Shown here: positions 7,845 to 7,997 of the stretch, one piece after another
Layout of the letters: every line of letters begins with the position of its first letter
Numbering within the stretch: position 1 is the stretch's first letter
DNA from: Betaproteobacteria bacterium
GTDB taxonomy: Bacteria > Pseudomonadota > Gammaproteobacteria > Burkholderiales > Rhodocyclaceae
Direction: 5' to 3'
Assembly: GCA_028065725.1 (NCBI GenBank)
Contig: JAPTVL010000253.1
Coordinates: 1-7,997, forward strand
DNA: 7,997 nucleotides
Position numbers and translations under genes: made by a program
The notes under the pieces: generated by a model
The model's input: only the letters and a program-made list of their open reading frames with translations
Told to the model about the DNA's origin: nothing
Databases searched by the model: none

Positions 7845-7879
7845 AAAAGCCAGTCATCGCCATCCTGGTTTTGGCTTTT
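7845..7879. terminator. Probable bidirectional intrinsic terminator between convergent genes
   Basis: AAAAGCCA (7845-7852) pairs with TGGCTTTT (7872-7879) around a 19-base loop. An alternative compact stem pairs AAAGCCAG (7846-7853) with CTGGTTTT (7865-7872) around 11 bases, with one G-U pair. Read on the minus strand the stem ends in seven T, a good terminator for the convergent gene at the right edge. Read on the plus strand only four T follow. The stem is A/T-rich with a short GCCA core, so strength is uncertain. Confidence 0.5.
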
Positions 7880-7921
7880 CTCCCCTTACAGCCCCGCCGA
7901 AAATCGAGCCTGCCGGGCGGA

Positions 7922-7997
7922 TCAGCGGCGAAGGTGTTTGAGCCCCGCCCACAAAAAACCAATTAAAAACAGCAAGGCGGGGCGAGTTCTTCGCCGC
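7922..7997 (-). CDS. C-terminal tail of a putative membrane protein (partial)
   Basis: From the right edge the minus strand reads 24 residues, ending with LLFLIGFLWAGLKHLRR and the stop TGA at 7922-7924. The tail is a hydrophobic segment followed by a basic cap (KHLRR), the usual pattern of a last transmembrane helix with its end on the cytosolic side. The gene would be convergent with the HEPN-like gene, and the minus-strand terminator 40-odd bases past its stop supports a real gene end. Only 75 bases are visible, so this could be a chance frame; family and function cannot be told. The last codons also take part in an inverted repeat (7925-7933 with 7989-7997). Confidence 0.45.
   Translation of the reverse strand, partial: RRRTRPALLFLIGFLWAGLKHLRR
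7925..7997. repeat. Nested inverted repeats at the right edge
   Basis: GCGGCGAAG (7925-7933) is complementary to CTTCGCCGC (7989-7997). Inside them GCCCCGCC (7942-7949) is complementary to GGCGGGGC (7976-7983). The unpaired bases between outer and inner arms differ in length (8 and 5). A further direct copy of GCCCCGCC lies at 7891-7898. The outer arm may continue past the window. Confidence 0.75.

Noticed and set aside
7819..7848. Seven T (7819-7825) just after the HEPN-like stop and seven A (7842-7848) as one terminator stem
   Set aside because: Between the two runs only very short pairing is possible (TCAG/CTGA with one base between), and no GC stem precedes the T run. The stem at 7845-7879 is the better terminator candidate.

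Overview
The window is GC-rich chromosomal DNA, most likely from a betaproteobacterium. This rests on the protein flavour and on the gene order yhdP - nitrilase-family hydrolase - tldD, which I recall as common in that class. It is an inference from memory, not a search. Most of the window is conserved core genome. The last ~750 bases differ in composition and content.

Layout. A partial NADPH-dependent FMN reductase-family flavoprotein runs leftward off the window (minus strand, 1-335). It is divergent from hslR (483-881), which encodes the small S4-domain ribosome-recycling heat-shock protein Hsp15. Next come three tightly packed plus-strand genes: yhdP (958-4794), a very large AsmA-like envelope protein; a nitrilase-superfamily amidohydrolase (4811-5761); and tldD (5775-7247), a metalloprotease subunit. 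The gaps are 16 and 13 bases, so these three very probably form one operon. hslR, 76 bases upstream, may belong to it too.

After tldD the composition changes. My hand counts give 59 G+C in 120 bases (7441-7560), against 42 in 60 within tldD (6121-6180). This stretch holds one small gene (up to 7234-7818) that I do not recognise by name. Its product is a helical protein with an RNxxxH motif, the signature of HEPN-domain ribonucleases, many of which are toxins or phage-defence effectors. Inside the gene, six bases after an internal ATG, is a perfect 14-bp inverted repeat with a GTGA (GNRA-type) loop. Beyond the gene, a probable bidirectional terminator (7845-7879) separates it from the C-terminal tail of a convergent, apparently membrane-anchored protein on the minus strand (7922-7997, cut by the window end).

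Working together: YhdP acts in envelope lipid transport and TldD in peptide processing with its partner TldE, whose gene is not in the window. The hydrolase probably repairs or hydrolyses a small amide metabolite. Their clustering is conserved, but no common pathway can be read from the sequence. The most interesting part is the HEPN-like gene with its internal hairpin. I see no tRNA, rRNA, CRISPR array, insertion sequence or transposase.
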